Shown: piece by piece, positions 47,510-57,201 of the stretch
Layout of the letters: the number at the start of each line of letters is the position of its first letter
Position numbering within the stretch: the stretch's first letter is position 1
DNA from: Flavipsychrobacter sp.
Lineage (GTDB): Bacteria; Bacteroidota; Bacteroidia; Chitinophagales; Chitinophagaceae
Direction of reading: 5' to 3'
DNA: 64,000 nt
NCBI GenBank assembly: GCA_016786565.1
Contig: JAEUVY010000049.1
Coordinates: forward strand, 57,637 to 121,636
The notes under the pieces: model-generated
The model's input: only the letters and a program-made list of their open reading frames with translations
Databases searched by the model: none
What the model was told of the DNA's origin: nothing
Translations under genes and position numbers: made by a program

Positions 47510-49429
47510 TTATTTTATGCTATTGTGCCATTTTCCGAGGCAAACGAGCCGCCACGGCACGAAGCTGAAAGGTGCTTTTCCGTCGGCAATTGCCTGCACA
47601 TGTGCCAGGGTCTTTTCCCTGTCCAGCAGATGACCGAACTTGTCGCAGGTATCTGCTACGCCCCGCAGGAACCACTCGCGTCCGTCGCCCTTCAGCCATA
47701 CCTCTTCGGGGGTCACAAAGCCCATTTTGTCTTTTCTGCCCGATATGGCAGGCGGCAGCACATTTGTCATTGCCGATCGCAGGATGGCCTTACGGGTGCC
47801 GTTCTTGTAAACAAAACGCTCGGGCAATCCCGTGGTGAATTCTACCAGACGATAATCCATAAATGGAGTGCGCGACTCCACGCTCCATGCCATAGAGTTG
47901 CGGTCTTCGTAGCGCAGCAATGCCGGCAGCGGCTCCATATACAGTTGGCGCAGGAGGTTGGCCTGCAGCGACAGCGCAGGCTGGTCGTGTAGCGTTGTGG
48001 GTTGCGCGGGGCGCAGCCAGTCGGCCATTTCCTTGCCAATGCGGCCGCCGGTATTCAGTTTAGCAGCATTCAGCAGGAAACCTACCGGCCAGCGGCCATG
48101 TTCTTTTTTATAGTTGGTTGCCTCATCTATCAGCGCGCCTATTTTCATTCCGCGCATCAGGCCGCTGTAGAAGGAGATGTCATTACCTCCGTAACCCGCC
48201 AGTTGCTCATCAGCACCCTGTCCGTCCACCATTACCTTCAGGCCGGCATCGTGGCTGGCTTTAAAAACCGCCCATTGGCTGAACTGTGAGGTGCTTCCGT
48301 TGGGCTCATCCTGGTGCCATATGAACTGATCGGCCTGTTCAAAAAGGTCGTTGAACTTGGGGAAAGTGCGGTGCGAAGTGGCATTCGTCTGTTTGATGAC
48401 CTCCTGCGCAAACTTCCACTCGTCATACTTGGCCTGTTCGTAGCAGGCAGTCACTGTTTCCTGTCCGGCAGTTTCGCCGCGGTCCTTAAGCAATTGGGCA
48501 ACGAGGCATACGATGCTTGATGAGTCGAGCCCGCCCGACAGGCAGGAACCCACCGGAACGTCAGACCTGAGGCGAACATTGACCGCATCAGTAAGTATCT
48601 CGCGCAGCTTATTGGCAGCTTCATCATACCCTCTGGTCCATTTTTTTGGCTGCAGCGTGTACCATTTATGCATTGTGAACGCGTGCGCGTTACCGTTTAG
48701 ATCAATCTTCAGGTAATGACCCTGCGGCAGGTATTTCACAGCGGTATCAAAGGTGCTATCGTTATAATCTACCGCACCCGAGGCCAGATATTGCCTCACC
48801 GCATCATCGTTCAGCGAAAGACTGTAGCCGGGCGCCGTCCGTATCTGTTTTATTTCAGATGCCAGATACAGGCAGTCATCGCCCTTGTAGTAATAAAGAG
48901 GTTTCACACCAAAGCGGTCGCGAGCGGCGAATAACTCGTTCTTTCTGTAGTCGAGCAGTACGAAGGCGAACATGCCGTTGAAGCGATGCAGGCATTCGGG
49001 GCCCCATTGTTGCCAGGCATGCAATATCACTTCGGTATCGGAACGGGTAGCAAATGAGTGCCCCAGTTTTATCAGCTCTTCCTTTATTTCGAGGTAGTTA
49101 TAGATCTCTCCGTTGAAGGTGATGGCCAGTCCCGCGGGGTCGAAGCGCATGGGCTGATGGCCTGCAGGAGACAGGTCCAGAATTGACAACCTGCGGTGGC
49201 CGAAGCCTACTTTGAAGCTTTTGCCGGGTTGCAGAGTAGGGTATTTCCAGTGCTCGTGTGTGGAGGCTGCTGTGTCGGCACCCGCCCAGATCACCGGTTC
49301 TTCGCCGGGTGCCCATGTCAGCATACCTTCGTCATCGGGACCGCGGTGGCGTATAATAGTACTTGCCGCCATCAGGTGTTCTGATCTCGTTCTGGTTCCG
49401 TTATTGACTATCGATAGTATTCCGCACAT
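47510..49429 (-). CDS. asnB: Asparagine synthetase (glutamine-hydrolysing)
   Basis: AsnB makes asparagine from aspartate with glutamine and ATP. The 639-residue protein begins M-C2-GILSIVNNG, with the nucleophilic Cys2 of the class II amidotransferase, and has RHRGPDDEG and FNGEIYNYLEI. The synthetase domain carries the pyrophosphate loop SGGLDSSS. Many paralogues of this length in Bacteroidota and Firmicutes sit in surface-polysaccharide clusters and modify sugars or peptides. Here it is divergent from a sugar nucleotidyltransferase and a glycosyltransferase, so such a role is possible. The 189-bp divergent region holds the hddC-like promoter. Confidence 0.92.
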   Translation of the reverse strand: MCGILSIVNNGTRTRSEHLMAASTIIRHRGPDDEGMLTWAPGEEPVIWAGADTAASTHEHWKYPTLQPGKSFKVGFGHRRLSILDLSPAGHQPMRFDPAGLAITFNGEIYNYLEIKEELIKLGHSFATRSDTEVILHAWQQWGPECLHRFNGMFAFVLLDYRKNELFAARDRFGVKPLYYYKGDDCLYLASEIKQIRTAPGYSLSLNDDAVRQYLASGAVDYNDSTFDTAVKYLPQGHYLKIDLNGNAHAFTMHKWYTLQPKKWTRGYDEAANKLREILTDAVNVRLRSDVPVGSCLSGGLDSSSIVCLVAQLLKDRGETAGQETVTACYEQAKYDEWKFAQEVIKQTNATSHRTFPKFNDLFEQADQFIWHQDEPNGSTSQFSQWAVFKASHDAGLKVMVDGQGADEQLAGYGGNDISFYSGLMRGMKIGALIDEATNYKKEHGRWPVGFLLNAAKLNTGGRIGKEMADWLRPAQPTTLHDQPALSLQANLLRQLYMEPLPALLRYEDRNSMAWSVESRTPFMDYRLVEFTTGLPERFVYKNGTRKAILRSAMTNVLPPAISGRKDKMGFVTPEEVWLKGDGREWFLRGVADTCDKFGHLLDREKTLAHVQAIADGKAPFSFVPWRLVCLGKWHNSIK

Positions 49430-49554
49430 GGACTAAGGCTGTTTTCCGGTGCCCAAATTACTGCTTAATTCCGTGAGTTGTGAGCCCTTATGACAGGTGA
49501 GCCGTTTATTTGAACCGTTACGCGTATGGTAAATCGTAATATTCAGGCGCTTAC

Positions 49555-49584
49555 TTGCTGTAACACAACTACTTTCTACATTTG
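49555..49584 (+). promoter_or_regulatory. Promoter of the nucleotidyltransferase-glycosyltransferase operon
   Basis: TTG (49555-49557) and TACATTTG (49577-49584) are separated by 19 nt, a full consensus pair, 34 nt before ATG 49619. Confidence 0.65.
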
Positions 49585-49618
49585 TGGCGGTTTCGTACCA
49601 GCACAATAATCAATAATA

Positions 49619-50317
49619 ATGGAGGTAATAGTATTAGCCGGTGGATTGGGTACACGTCTTCAGGGTGTCATAGGGGAAGCCCCCAAGTGTATGGCGCCTG
49701 TGAACGGGAGACCCTTCCTTGCGTACATATTTGAGTATCTGACCCGGCAGAAGTGTGTGCGGGCTATTTTGTCCCTCGGCTATAAACATCAGGTGGTGTT
49801 GGATTGGCTGGCCCATCAGGACCTGCCCTTTGTGGTGGATACGGTGATAGAGCACGAGCCGCTGGGCACGGGTGGCGGCATCAGGCTGGCTATGGACCAG
49901 GCCGTGGCCGACAATGTAGTAGTGCTGAACGGTGATACGATGTTTGATGTACAATTGTCTGAAATGATGGCCGATCATCTGGCGCATCATGCAGGCACTA
50001 CCCTTGCCTTGAAGAAAATGTACCATTTCGACAGATATGGCGTCGTGAACGTAGGGGCAACCGGAGTGGTGGCTTCTTTTGAAGAAAAGAAATTCAGAGA
50101 GGAGGGGCTCATCAACGGAGGTGTTTACATCATAGACCAGCGTTTCCTGCACGCGAAACACCTGCCGCACAAGTTCTCGTTTGAGAAAGATTATCTGGAG
50201 GAGTTTGCAGATGAACATACATACTACGGCCACATCTCTGAGGGCTACTTTATAGACATAGGCATACCCGAAGATTATGAGCGGGCGCAAACTGACTTTA
50301 AAAACATATTCGGATGA
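49619..50317 (+). CDS. Sugar-phosphate nucleotidyltransferase (HddC-like)
   Basis: The 232-residue protein is of the NTP-transferase fold. It starts with the signature EVIVLAGGLGTRLQ...PKCMAPVNGRPFL and has VLNGDTMFDV (metal Asp) and GYFIDIGIPEDYERA. These features are closest to D-glycero-D-manno-heptose 1-phosphate guanylyltransferase (HddC) and related mannose-1-phosphate guanylyltransferases. It therefore probably activates a heptose or hexose for surface glycans. It overlaps the next gene by ATGA (50314-50317), a coupled pair with a glycosyltransferase. Confidence 0.85.
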   Translation: MEVIVLAGGLGTRLQGVIGEAPKCMAPVNGRPFLAYIFEYLTRQKCVRAILSLGYKHQVVLDWLAHQDLPFVVDTVIEHEPLGTGGGIRLAMDQAVADNVVVLNGDTMFDVQLSEMMADHLAHHAGTTLALKKMYHFDRYGVVNVGATGVVASFEEKKFREEGLINGGVYIIDQRFLHAKHLPHKFSFEKDYLEEFADEHTYYGHISEGYFIDIGIPEDYERAQTDFKNIFG

Positions 50318-51450
50318 AGATAGCCATACTGGGTACCGCGCATCCGTTGCGTGGCGGTCTTGCCGCTTTCAATGAACGCCTTGCCTACCAGTTGCAGCAG
50401 CAGGGGCATCAGGTGACCATCTGGTCATTTTCGTTGCAGTATCCGTCGTTTCTGTTTCCGGGAAAGACACAGTTTACAGATGAGCCCGCACCAAAGGGAT
50501 TGGACATACGCACTACGGTCAATTCTGTGAACCCGCTGAACTGGGTGTCAGTTGGTTCGGCTATGAACAAAGAGCGGTACGATCTGGTTATTGTAAAGTT
50601 CTGGCTGCCCTTTATGGGCCCCGCATTCGGCACCATTCTGCGCAGGGCCAAACGTAACGGAAAGACGAAAGTGTTGTGTGTCGTTGACAACATCATCCCG
50701 CACGAACACAGGCCGGGAGACAAACAATTTACCAACTACTTTATTGGTGCGGTAGACGCGTTTGTGACCATGAGCAAGGATGTGCTGAAGGATGTGAAGA
50801 CGTTCACCAACAAGCCGTCTTTCTTTACACCGCATCCTATTTACGATAGTTATAACGAACCTGTATCTAAAGAAGAGGCATGCCGCAAGCTGGGTCTGGA
50901 CCCTGCTAAAAAGTACATGCTTTTCTTTGGCTTCATAAGGGAATACAAGGGGCTAGACTGGTTGCTGCAGGCCATGGCCGATGAGCGCATCATACGTTCG
51001 GGTGTGGAGCTGATAGCCGCCGGTGAGTATTACAACAAAGACGTAGAGACGGCCAACAATGCCATCATTGCGCAGTTCGATCTCGCAAAACGCGTGCATA
51101 TGGTGACCGACTTTATTCCCAACAGCGAGGTGCGTTATTATTTCTGCGCGGCCGATCTGGTGGTGCAGCCCTACAAACATGCCACACAAAGTGGCATCAC
51201 GCAGATAGCCTTCCATTTTGGAAAGCCCATGGTGGTAACCAATGTGGGCGGACTGGCCGAGGTGGTGCCCGATGGCAAGGTGGGATTTGTAGCTGAGCCA
51301 GATCCGGCATCTATAGCAGACGCTATCATGCGTTTTCAGCAGCCTGATGCACTGCCCGGTTTTGAGCAGAACATTGCCGACGAGCGCCGGAAGTACTCGT
51401 GGGACACATTTACAGAAGTATTGATGAAGGCTGTTGCAGCCGTTAAGTGA
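50314..51450 (+). CDS. Glycosyltransferase family 4-type protein
   Basis: The 378-residue protein has the GT-B fold. The N-terminal half begins KIAILGTAHPLRGGLAAFNERLA (the GG loop), and the C-terminal half has MLFFGFIREYKGLDWLLQA and a donor-binding end SGITQIAFHFGKPMVVTNVGGLAEVV. It transfers a sugar from a nucleotide donor, most likely made by the partner gene in the ATGA-overlap operon, to a surface glycan. Linkage and acceptor are unknown. bioA follows after 30 bp, and whether it is co-transcribed is unclear. Confidence 0.88.
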   Translation: MKIAILGTAHPLRGGLAAFNERLAYQLQQQGHQVTIWSFSLQYPSFLFPGKTQFTDEPAPKGLDIRTTVNSVNPLNWVSVGSAMNKERYDLVIVKFWLPFMGPAFGTILRRAKRNGKTKVLCVVDNIIPHEHRPGDKQFTNYFIGAVDAFVTMSKDVLKDVKTFTNKPSFFTPHPIYDSYNEPVSKEEACRKLGLDPAKKYMLFFGFIREYKGLDWLLQAMADERIIRSGVELIAAGEYYNKDVETANNAIIAQFDLAKRVHMVTDFIPNSEVRYYFCAADLVVQPYKHATQSGITQIAFHFGKPMVVTNVGGLAEVVPDGKVGFVAEPDPASIADAIMRFQQPDALPGFEQNIADERRKYSWDTFTEVLMKAVAAVK

Positions 51451-51480
51451 TAACGACCCCGGTTAAATAATTTGTAGCGT

Positions 51481-52764
51481 ATGGCGTCTATTTCTGAAAG
51501 AGACAGCAGGGTGATATGGCATCCGTACACACCCATGAAGATATGGCCCGAGGCGATAGCCATAACGCGTGGCGAGGGTGCCTACCTGATAGATGAACAT
51601 GGGAACCGCTATCTGGATGCGGTATCGTCCTGGTGGGTGAATCTGCACGGACACAGTCATCCGTATATAGCAGAGCGTGTGAGCGAGCAACTGCGCAGTA
51701 TGGAGCATTGTATGTTCGCGGGCTTTACACACGAGCCTGCAGTGGCCCTCGCCGAGCGTTTGCTGGAGATACTGCCCGGTCCCATGAATAGGATATTCTA
51801 TTCTGATAATGGATCTACGGCGGTGGAGGTAGCTATAAAAATGGCCCTGCAGTATTTCATTAATACCGGCAATCCCAGGAAGCGCATTGTGGCTTTAGAA
51901 AATGCCTATCATGGCGACACCTTTGGAGCCATGGCGGTAAGTGGCCGCAGCGTGTTCAATGCCACTTTCTCTGACTATCTGTTCGATGTTTCATTTGTGC
52001 CCTTTCCCTATCCGGGTAAGGAGGCAGAGAGTGTAGAAGCCCTGCGCACGCTGCTTTCAGCGGGTGATGTGGCCGCATTTATTGTGGAACCAATGATACA
52101 GGGATCGGCAGGCATGTATATGTACGGCGCCGATGTGCTGGAGCAGTTTTTTGCACTGTGCAAGGAATACGGCACACTCATCATAGACGATGAAGTGATG
52201 ACGGGATTCGGCAGGACCGGCCCGCTCTTCGCTGCCGACAGATTAGCTACCGGCCCCGATATGGTGTGCCTTTCCAAAGGACTGACAGGCGGCACTATGC
52301 CCATGGGTATCACTGCGGCAACATCAAAAATATTCGACGCATTCTGGGATGATGACCGTTCCCGTATGTTGTATCACGGTCACTCATTCACGGCCAATGC
52401 TACAAGCTGTGCGGCATCGCTGGCCAGCCTCGATCTGTTGCTGGCAGATAGCTGCACTGAGGCGCGTGCCATGATAGAGGCCGCGCACACAGGTTTTGCG
52501 GCAGCCATGCGCGCGCACCCTATGGTGGCCGATGTGCGCCACACAGGCACCGTCATAGCATTAGAGATTAATGCCGGTACTACGTCTTATCACAGCAGTA
52601 TCCGCGACAGAATGTACCGTTACTTCCTGTCGCGCAATGTGATATTGCGCCCGCTGGGCAACATTGTGTACATATTGCCGCCGTATTGTATCACGAAGGA
52701 GGAACTGAATTATATCTATACCTGCATCACCGATTTTCTCAGTGCTGAAGCAGGAACTCAATAA
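51481..52764 (+). CDS. bioA: Adenosylmethionine-8-amino-7-oxononanoate aminotransferase
   Basis: BioA makes 7,8-diaminopelargonate in biotin synthesis, using S-adenosylmethionine as amino donor. The 427-residue fold-type I PLP enzyme has WHPYTPM near the start, SSWWVNLHGHSHP, the AYHGDTFGAM segment, IIDDEVMTGFGRTG, and the PLP lysine K266 in CLSKGLTGG. Usual length. No other bio gene is visible; in Bacteroidota the bio genes may be scattered. Its last 26 bases overlap the 3' end of purN on the other strand. Confidence 0.94.
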   Translation: MASISERDSRVIWHPYTPMKIWPEAIAITRGEGAYLIDEHGNRYLDAVSSWWVNLHGHSHPYIAERVSEQLRSMEHCMFAGFTHEPAVALAERLLEILPGPMNRIFYSDNGSTAVEVAIKMALQYFINTGNPRKRIVALENAYHGDTFGAMAVSGRSVFNATFSDYLFDVSFVPFPYPGKEAESVEALRTLLSAGDVAAFIVEPMIQGSAGMYMYGADVLEQFFALCKEYGTLIIDDEVMTGFGRTGPLFAADRLATGPDMVCLSKGLTGGTMPMGITAATSKIFDAFWDDDRSRMLYHGHSFTANATSCAASLASLDLLLADSCTEARAMIEAAHTGFAAAMRAHPMVADVRHTGTVIALEINAGTTSYHSSIRDRMYRYFLSRNVILRPLGNIVYILPPYCITKEELNYIYTCITDFLSAEAGTQ

Positions 52765-53302
52765 CCCTGGGGAAGTAATAATGCTCCAGTTGGTGGATGC
52801 GCGCCGCCAGTGAGTCGGGCGTGTCGCCGGCAACTACCGGGCAATGTGCCTGTACGATGGTATTCCCTTCATCGTAGGCTTCGTTCACGTAGTGTATGGT
52901 GATGCCTGATTCCGGTTCTCCGGCAGCAATCACTGCTTCGTGAACGTGATGGCCATACATGCCTTTGCCACCGTATTTAGGCAACAATGCAGGGTGAATA
53001 TTGATGATCTTATCAGGGAAGGTAGTCGTCATTGTCGCCGGTATCTTCCAGAGAAATCCGGCCAGTACGATCAGCGTAGGGTTGTGCGATTGCAGGGTAG
53101 CAACGAACTCAGTACTCTGAATGGACTGTTTGTCTATCAGCAGGGTGGGGATGTTCTCTCTTTCTGCGATCTTCAGTACGCCCGCCTGTGGTTTGTTGCA
53201 CACTATGAGCGACACACGTGCTTTGCCGTTGGCCTTGAACCAGTTGATAATAGCGGCAGCATTGGTGCCCGCGCCCGACGCGAAAATGATAAGATTGTCC
53301 AT
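52739..53302 (-). CDS. purN: Phosphoribosylglycinamide formyltransferase
   Basis: PurN transfers a formyl group from 10-formyltetrahydrofolate to GAR in purine synthesis. The 187-residue protein begins NLIIFASGAGTNAAAII and has the catalytic Asn and His in KIINIHPALLPKYGGKGMYG, with the matching Asp around YVNEAYDEGNTI. Length is normal. ATG 53302 overlaps the stop of the DUF4199 gene (TAATG). Its end overlaps bioA by 26 bp. Confidence 0.95.
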   Translation of the reverse strand: MDNLIIFASGAGTNAAAIINWFKANGKARVSLIVCNKPQAGVLKIAERENIPTLLIDKQSIQSTEFVATLQSHNPTLIVLAGFLWKIPATMTTTFPDKIINIHPALLPKYGGKGMYGHHVHEAVIAAGEPESGITIHYVNEAYDEGNTIVQAHCPVVAGDTPDSLAARIHQLEHYYFPRVIEFLLQH

Positions 53303-53841
53303 TATTCGAATACGGGTTTCGACTTTTTCATGATAGCGGCAACGATAAGACCGAATACACAGTCGCGCACAATGAGGCCGGCCCATGCCAGCGGATCAAA
53401 GCGCATTGCGCCTGCCGAATCCTTGTCCATTGTTTTCAGCATTTCATCGATCCTGTCGTCAGAGAGCCCCGACTGTTCTATTTTCTGACGTGCGGCTTCC
53501 AGTACTTTTTCGGCAAAGTGCGGATCTATGTAGTTCATGAATACCCAGTTGTAGATATAGGTCATGCTACCGGCTACCAGCAGTATCACGAAAATGGTAC
53601 CGAACAGTTCTTTGAACTCTATGAAACCACCGTTTGTCTTGCGGATCATTTTGGCCATGATGCCCAGAATGATGAAGTACAATACATAGTTCACCATAGA
53701 CATAATGCCAAACAGCGTTACCTGCTGTGCCACCGTAAGGTTGGAAATAGTGCTGAGGATGATGTAAATAAGCCCCAGTACCACGCCATATATAGCACCT
53801 GTCTTGTTTCTGGCCGAACGGGACATTGTAATGTCTTCCAT
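53302..53841 (-). CDS. DUF4199 membrane protein
   Basis: The 179-residue protein has four predicted membrane segments (about 16-36, 44-62, 82-104 and 153-170) and matches the Bacteroidota-restricted DUF4199 family by its layout and the segment GGFIEFKELFGTIFVILLVAGSMTYIYNWVF. Function is unknown. It sits between the pseudo-dihydroorotase (1 bp gap) and purN (TAATG overlap), so it is in the same transcript. Confidence 0.8.
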   Translation of the reverse strand: MEDITMSRSARNKTGAIYGVVLGLIYIILSTISNLTVAQQVTLFGIMSMVNYVLYFIILGIMAKMIRKTNGGFIEFKELFGTIFVILLVAGSMTYIYNWVFMNYIDPHFAEKVLEAARQKIEQSGLSDDRIDEMLKTMDKDSAGAMRFDPLAWAGLIVRDCVFGLIVAAIMKKSKPVFE

Positions 53842-53842
53842 A

Positions 53843-55111
53843 TTAGTTGTTGATGTGTAGTTTGTTATTGTTGAGAATGCCTATCACCGAACCCTGCAGC
53901 GTTTTGCCGAGGAACGGATTATTGACACCCATTGATCTTTTCTTATCGGCCTGCAGCGTGGTGCTGCCGCTTGTGGTGAACAACGTGAGGCTGGCCTCGC
54001 TGCCCTTGGTGATGCTGCGCTCCGGCAGACCAAAGATATCTCTTGGTATCAGGCTCATAGCCGTCACCAGACGATCTATACTGCAACTGTTTTTCAGGGT
54101 GTCCCAAAGGATGTTGTACGCCAGTTCCTGAATGGCCATGCCGTCAGACGAGTACTCATATTCCTTAGCCTTGGCGTCCCATTCATGCGGCGCATGGTGG
54201 CTGGCAATACAGTCTATGGTTCCGTCTTTCAGTCCGGCTATCAGCGCTTTTCTGTCGCTTTCGGCGCGCAGTGGCGGCATTACCTTGTAGGCGCTGCTGT
54301 ATCCGCGTAGTGCTTCGTCGGTTAGTGCCAGATGGTAGGGCGTCACAGAGCAAGTAATGCCCAAACCTTCAGCCTTGGCCTTTTTGATCATGGCCAGAGA
54401 TGCTGCTGTGGTGATGCCTGTGAGGTGCAGTCGGGAGTTAGTGTAGCGCACCAGCTCTATGTCGCGATACACCATTAGCGTTTCGGCAATGGCGGGTATA
54501 CCTGCCATGCCCAGCGCAGTAGATACCGGACCCTCATTCATGAGGCCACCTGCCGAAAGAGCGGCATCAATAGGAATCTCTATCATGGTGCCGTGGAAGG
54601 CGGTGATGTATTCCAGTGCCTTCAGCATCAGCCCCGGATTCTGCACCGGCTTCCAGCCGTCAGAGAATGCCATGGCGCCATGCATGCGCATGTCCATCAT
54701 CTCTGCCAGTTCTTTTCCTTCGGCATTGCGGGTGGCAGTGCCTATGGGGTGCAGATTCACCGCGTGGCCTGCAGCCCTGCTCAGTACATATTGTATACTC
54801 GATTTTGAACTGAGGGCAGGTTGCGTATTGGGTGCCAGCAACACATCGGTGAAGCCTCCCGCTGCTGCCGCCGAAAGACCGGTAGCTATTGTTTCTTTAT
54901 GTTCCGTTCCCGGTTCTCTGTAATCGGCAAACACATCTACCCAGCCCGGGCTCACGCACAGGTCTTTCGCCTCCACCACCGCATCGGCCGATGTCTTGAT
55001 GGTGGCAGCTATCCTGGTGATCACTCCTTCCTCTACCAAAAGGTCCACCACCTTATCGTGATGGTCCGATTGTGTATCTATTACCCTGGCTTTGCGAATA
55101 TGTACCTGCAT
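53843..55111 (-). CDS. Dihydroorotase-family protein lacking metal ligands
   Basis: The 422-residue amidohydrolase-fold protein is usually annotated as PyrC. The family's HxH metal motif (normally DxHxHLREPG) is VDVFADYREPG here, so both His are replaced (F61 and D63), and the late DHAPH region reads SHHAPHEWD. The dihydroorotate-binding Arg-Glu-Pro-Gly is kept. It is therefore probably catalytically inactive, like the pseudo-dihydroorotases that support aspartate transcarbamoylase; an active dihydroorotase should exist elsewhere. Similar substitutions occur in other Bacteroidota PyrC-like proteins as far as I recall. It is in an operon after the BatA-like gene (45 bp gap). Confidence 0.87.
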   Translation of the reverse strand: MQVHIRKARVIDTQSDHHDKVVDLLVEEGVITRIAATIKTSADAVVEAKDLCVSPGWVDVFADYREPGTEHKETIATGLSAAAAGGFTDVLLAPNTQPALSSKSSIQYVLSRAAGHAVNLHPIGTATRNAEGKELAEMMDMRMHGAMAFSDGWKPVQNPGLMLKALEYITAFHGTMIEIPIDAALSAGGLMNEGPVSTALGMAGIPAIAETLMVYRDIELVRYTNSRLHLTGITTAASLAMIKKAKAEGLGITCSVTPYHLALTDEALRGYSSAYKVMPPLRAESDRKALIAGLKDGTIDCIASHHAPHEWDAKAKEYEYSSDGMAIQELAYNILWDTLKNSCSIDRLVTAMSLIPRDIFGLPERSITKGSEASLTLFTTSGSTTLQADKKRSMGVNNPFLGKTLQGSVIGILNNNKLHINN

Positions 55112-55156
55112 GACTTTGAATTGAACGTATTATGTCTCAGCATTGGTCCGGAGCGA

Positions 55157-57196
55157 TCACGTAGTGTATGCGCCGGATATTTTGGTTCTGGTGAGCAGGA
55201 ATGTTTCCAGCCCCAGCATTATAAGCGATAAAATTACACAAACTTTCCAAAGCGGGAAGTTGAAGTCGGGCCCGCTGCCCGCAAGGGTGCCGCCATCGGT
55301 TATGGTCATCCACTTCACATTCTTTCCTTTCCATTCCTTTTGCAGGGCGGCAATGTCGCGGAAAGCCGGTATTGATTCGCTTTTGTTTTGGTTGAGTGCC
55401 ACCTGAGTGGTGTCGCTGCCGGTAGCAGCCAGCACATAGAAGCCCGGTTGCTGCACCGCCTGACCTACGTACACATCTATACCGGCGCCATTGGGTTTCT
55501 GCGGCGGAATGATGTCGGCATCCTTGCCTATTACATGCAGTGTATTCCTTTCGCTCACGTTGGATAGCGCCAGATAGGTAGGGGCTTTAGAACCTGCAGC
55601 AACTGCAAAAACACTGCCGCCACCGTTCTGTGTAGCCATCAGGTACAGGAAGGGGGTAAAGAAATAACTGCCCGGAAAGTTGCCCGATTGAATGTCGGCA
55701 GACGTAGCGCAGATGTACAATTGTCCGCGTCCGGGCGTGTAGCGTGCCAGCAGCGGGTCGCCGTTGCGAAAACCAAGCACGGTCTGCTGGTTCGCGCTCA
55801 GGTCGGCATTGATCACATAGTGCCAGTTGGCCACAGGAAGCTGCACATTGTCCGGAATCTGCTCAAACAGATCCTTTACCAGCGCGCTGCCTTGCTGCAG
55901 CAGACTGGCGGTCTGCATGGCTGTGTCTATTCCAGCGAAGGTGATACCACCCGTCAGCTTCAAGCCCTCGTTGAACTGTTGCAGATTGTTGGTGCGTCCC
56001 GGAAAGATGCAGATGGTCTGGCCGTTCTCCAGCGCCTCGGCCATCATTTTGCCCATCGTTTCGTCTATGCGGGTAACACCGTTCAGTATAATGAGGTTGT
56101 ATTGTTTGCGGTCGGCAGGTATTGCCGAAACTTCGGCCTGATTGAGGCGGAAGCCGTTGTATGCTCTGAAAGACGCCTGTATATATGGGTTCAGCGGTCC
56201 TTCGTTCAGCACCAGCACCGACAGATTGGGTGCGCAGCGTGCCGCTATACGGAAGGTATCGTCAAAACGCTGGTAGGCATCGTTTAGTGTCAGCGATATC
56301 TGCTGCCATCCCGTCCCGCTCACCTGAAAGTTCAGTGTGTCGGTACGTTCGGTGCCATCAGAGTAGTCGAGCGATGCAGCGCTTTTCACCTGGCCGTTCA
56401 CAGAAAGATTCAGCACAGGATTCTCCTTCGGCGCCTTGCCCGCACTACGGGTGTGTACTACCACATAGTTGCTTCTTTCGGCCTGCAGTACCGGAGTGGT
56501 AAGGTAGGCGGTATCTATATAAATGTTCTCAACCGTTTCGGGCTGAACAGGCAGACCGTGGAACGTGATATGTTCTGTAAGTTCCTTGGGCGGTGCGGTA
56601 GCAAAGCCACTCTGCTGGAAGTCGGAATAGTAGTACAGGTCAGCATTTTTCGAACTTTCGTTCTGCAGGATGGTCTGCGTCATTGCCATCACCTTGTTTA
56701 CCGCGCCCGGCGTGGCCGATAGTTCCACGGCCTGTATCTGCTCATACACCTTGTCGGCCGGTTCGGCATGAAAGGTGGTGGGTTTGTCGTTGGTGAGCAG
56801 CACAAACTTCGTACCCGGTTTTGCGGCACGTACTTGTTTGGCAGCAGCCTCTTTCGCTATCTCCAGCAGCGAGCGGGCACCTTTTTTCGCACCCATACTG
56901 TTCGAGTTGTCGAGATACACCACCTGCAGACGAGGATCGGTGCTGTTGCCTTCGCCGTTGTTGAAGAACGGCTGCGCAAAAGCAAGTATCAGGCAGGTAA
57001 GGAACAGAAGACGCGTGGCCAGCAGGGCTTTGTATCGTATCTGCGACTGTTTGCGGCTGTTGAGTTGAATGTTTCTGAGAAAGCGGGTGTGAGGAAACAA
57101 TACCGTTTTGTACTTACGGAGATTGAACAGATGTATCAGCACCGGAATGACCAGCGATACACCGGCAACAAGGAACAACGGATATAGAAAACTCAC
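55157..57196 (-). CDS. BatA-like aerotolerance/vWA membrane protein
   Basis: The protein has 679 residues from a GTG start at 57196. The N-terminal BatA domain begins SFLYPLFLVAGVSLVIPVLIHLFNLRKYK with membrane segments at about 3-22 and 57-74, followed by a vWA-like domain (about 90-260) whose metal site is VYLDNSNSMG (DxSxS). A long periplasmic region follows, and a last membrane segment near residues 650-668. The GTG is chosen because the family starts there and a full promoter lies immediately upstream (57202-57233); a frame opening at 57280 would cross that promoter. Conserved in Bacteroidota just before this dihydroorotase; its role is unknown. Confidence 0.85.
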   Translation of the reverse strand: MSFLYPLFLVAGVSLVIPVLIHLFNLRKYKTVLFPHTRFLRNIQLNSRKQSQIRYKALLATRLLFLTCLILAFAQPFFNNGEGNSTDPRLQVVYLDNSNSMGAKKGARSLLEIAKEAAAKQVRAAKPGTKFVLLTNDKPTTFHAEPADKVYEQIQAVELSATPGAVNKVMAMTQTILQNESSKNADLYYYSDFQQSGFATAPPKELTEHITFHGLPVQPETVENIYIDTAYLTTPVLQAERSNYVVVHTRSAGKAPKENPVLNLSVNGQVKSAASLDYSDGTERTDTLNFQVSGTGWQQISLTLNDAYQRFDDTFRIAARCAPNLSVLVLNEGPLNPYIQASFRAYNGFRLNQAEVSAIPADRKQYNLIILNGVTRIDETMGKMMAEALENGQTICIFPGRTNNLQQFNEGLKLTGGITFAGIDTAMQTASLLQQGSALVKDLFEQIPDNVQLPVANWHYVINADLSANQQTVLGFRNGDPLLARYTPGRGQLYICATSADIQSGNFPGSYFFTPFLYLMATQNGGGSVFAVAAGSKAPTYLALSNVSERNTLHVIGKDADIIPPQKPNGAGIDVYVGQAVQQPGFYVLAATGSDTTQVALNQNKSESIPAFRDIAALQKEWKGKNVKWMTITDGGTLAGSGPDFNFPLWKVCVILSLIMLGLETFLLTRTKISGAYTT

Positions 57197-57201
57197 GGCG
57201 G

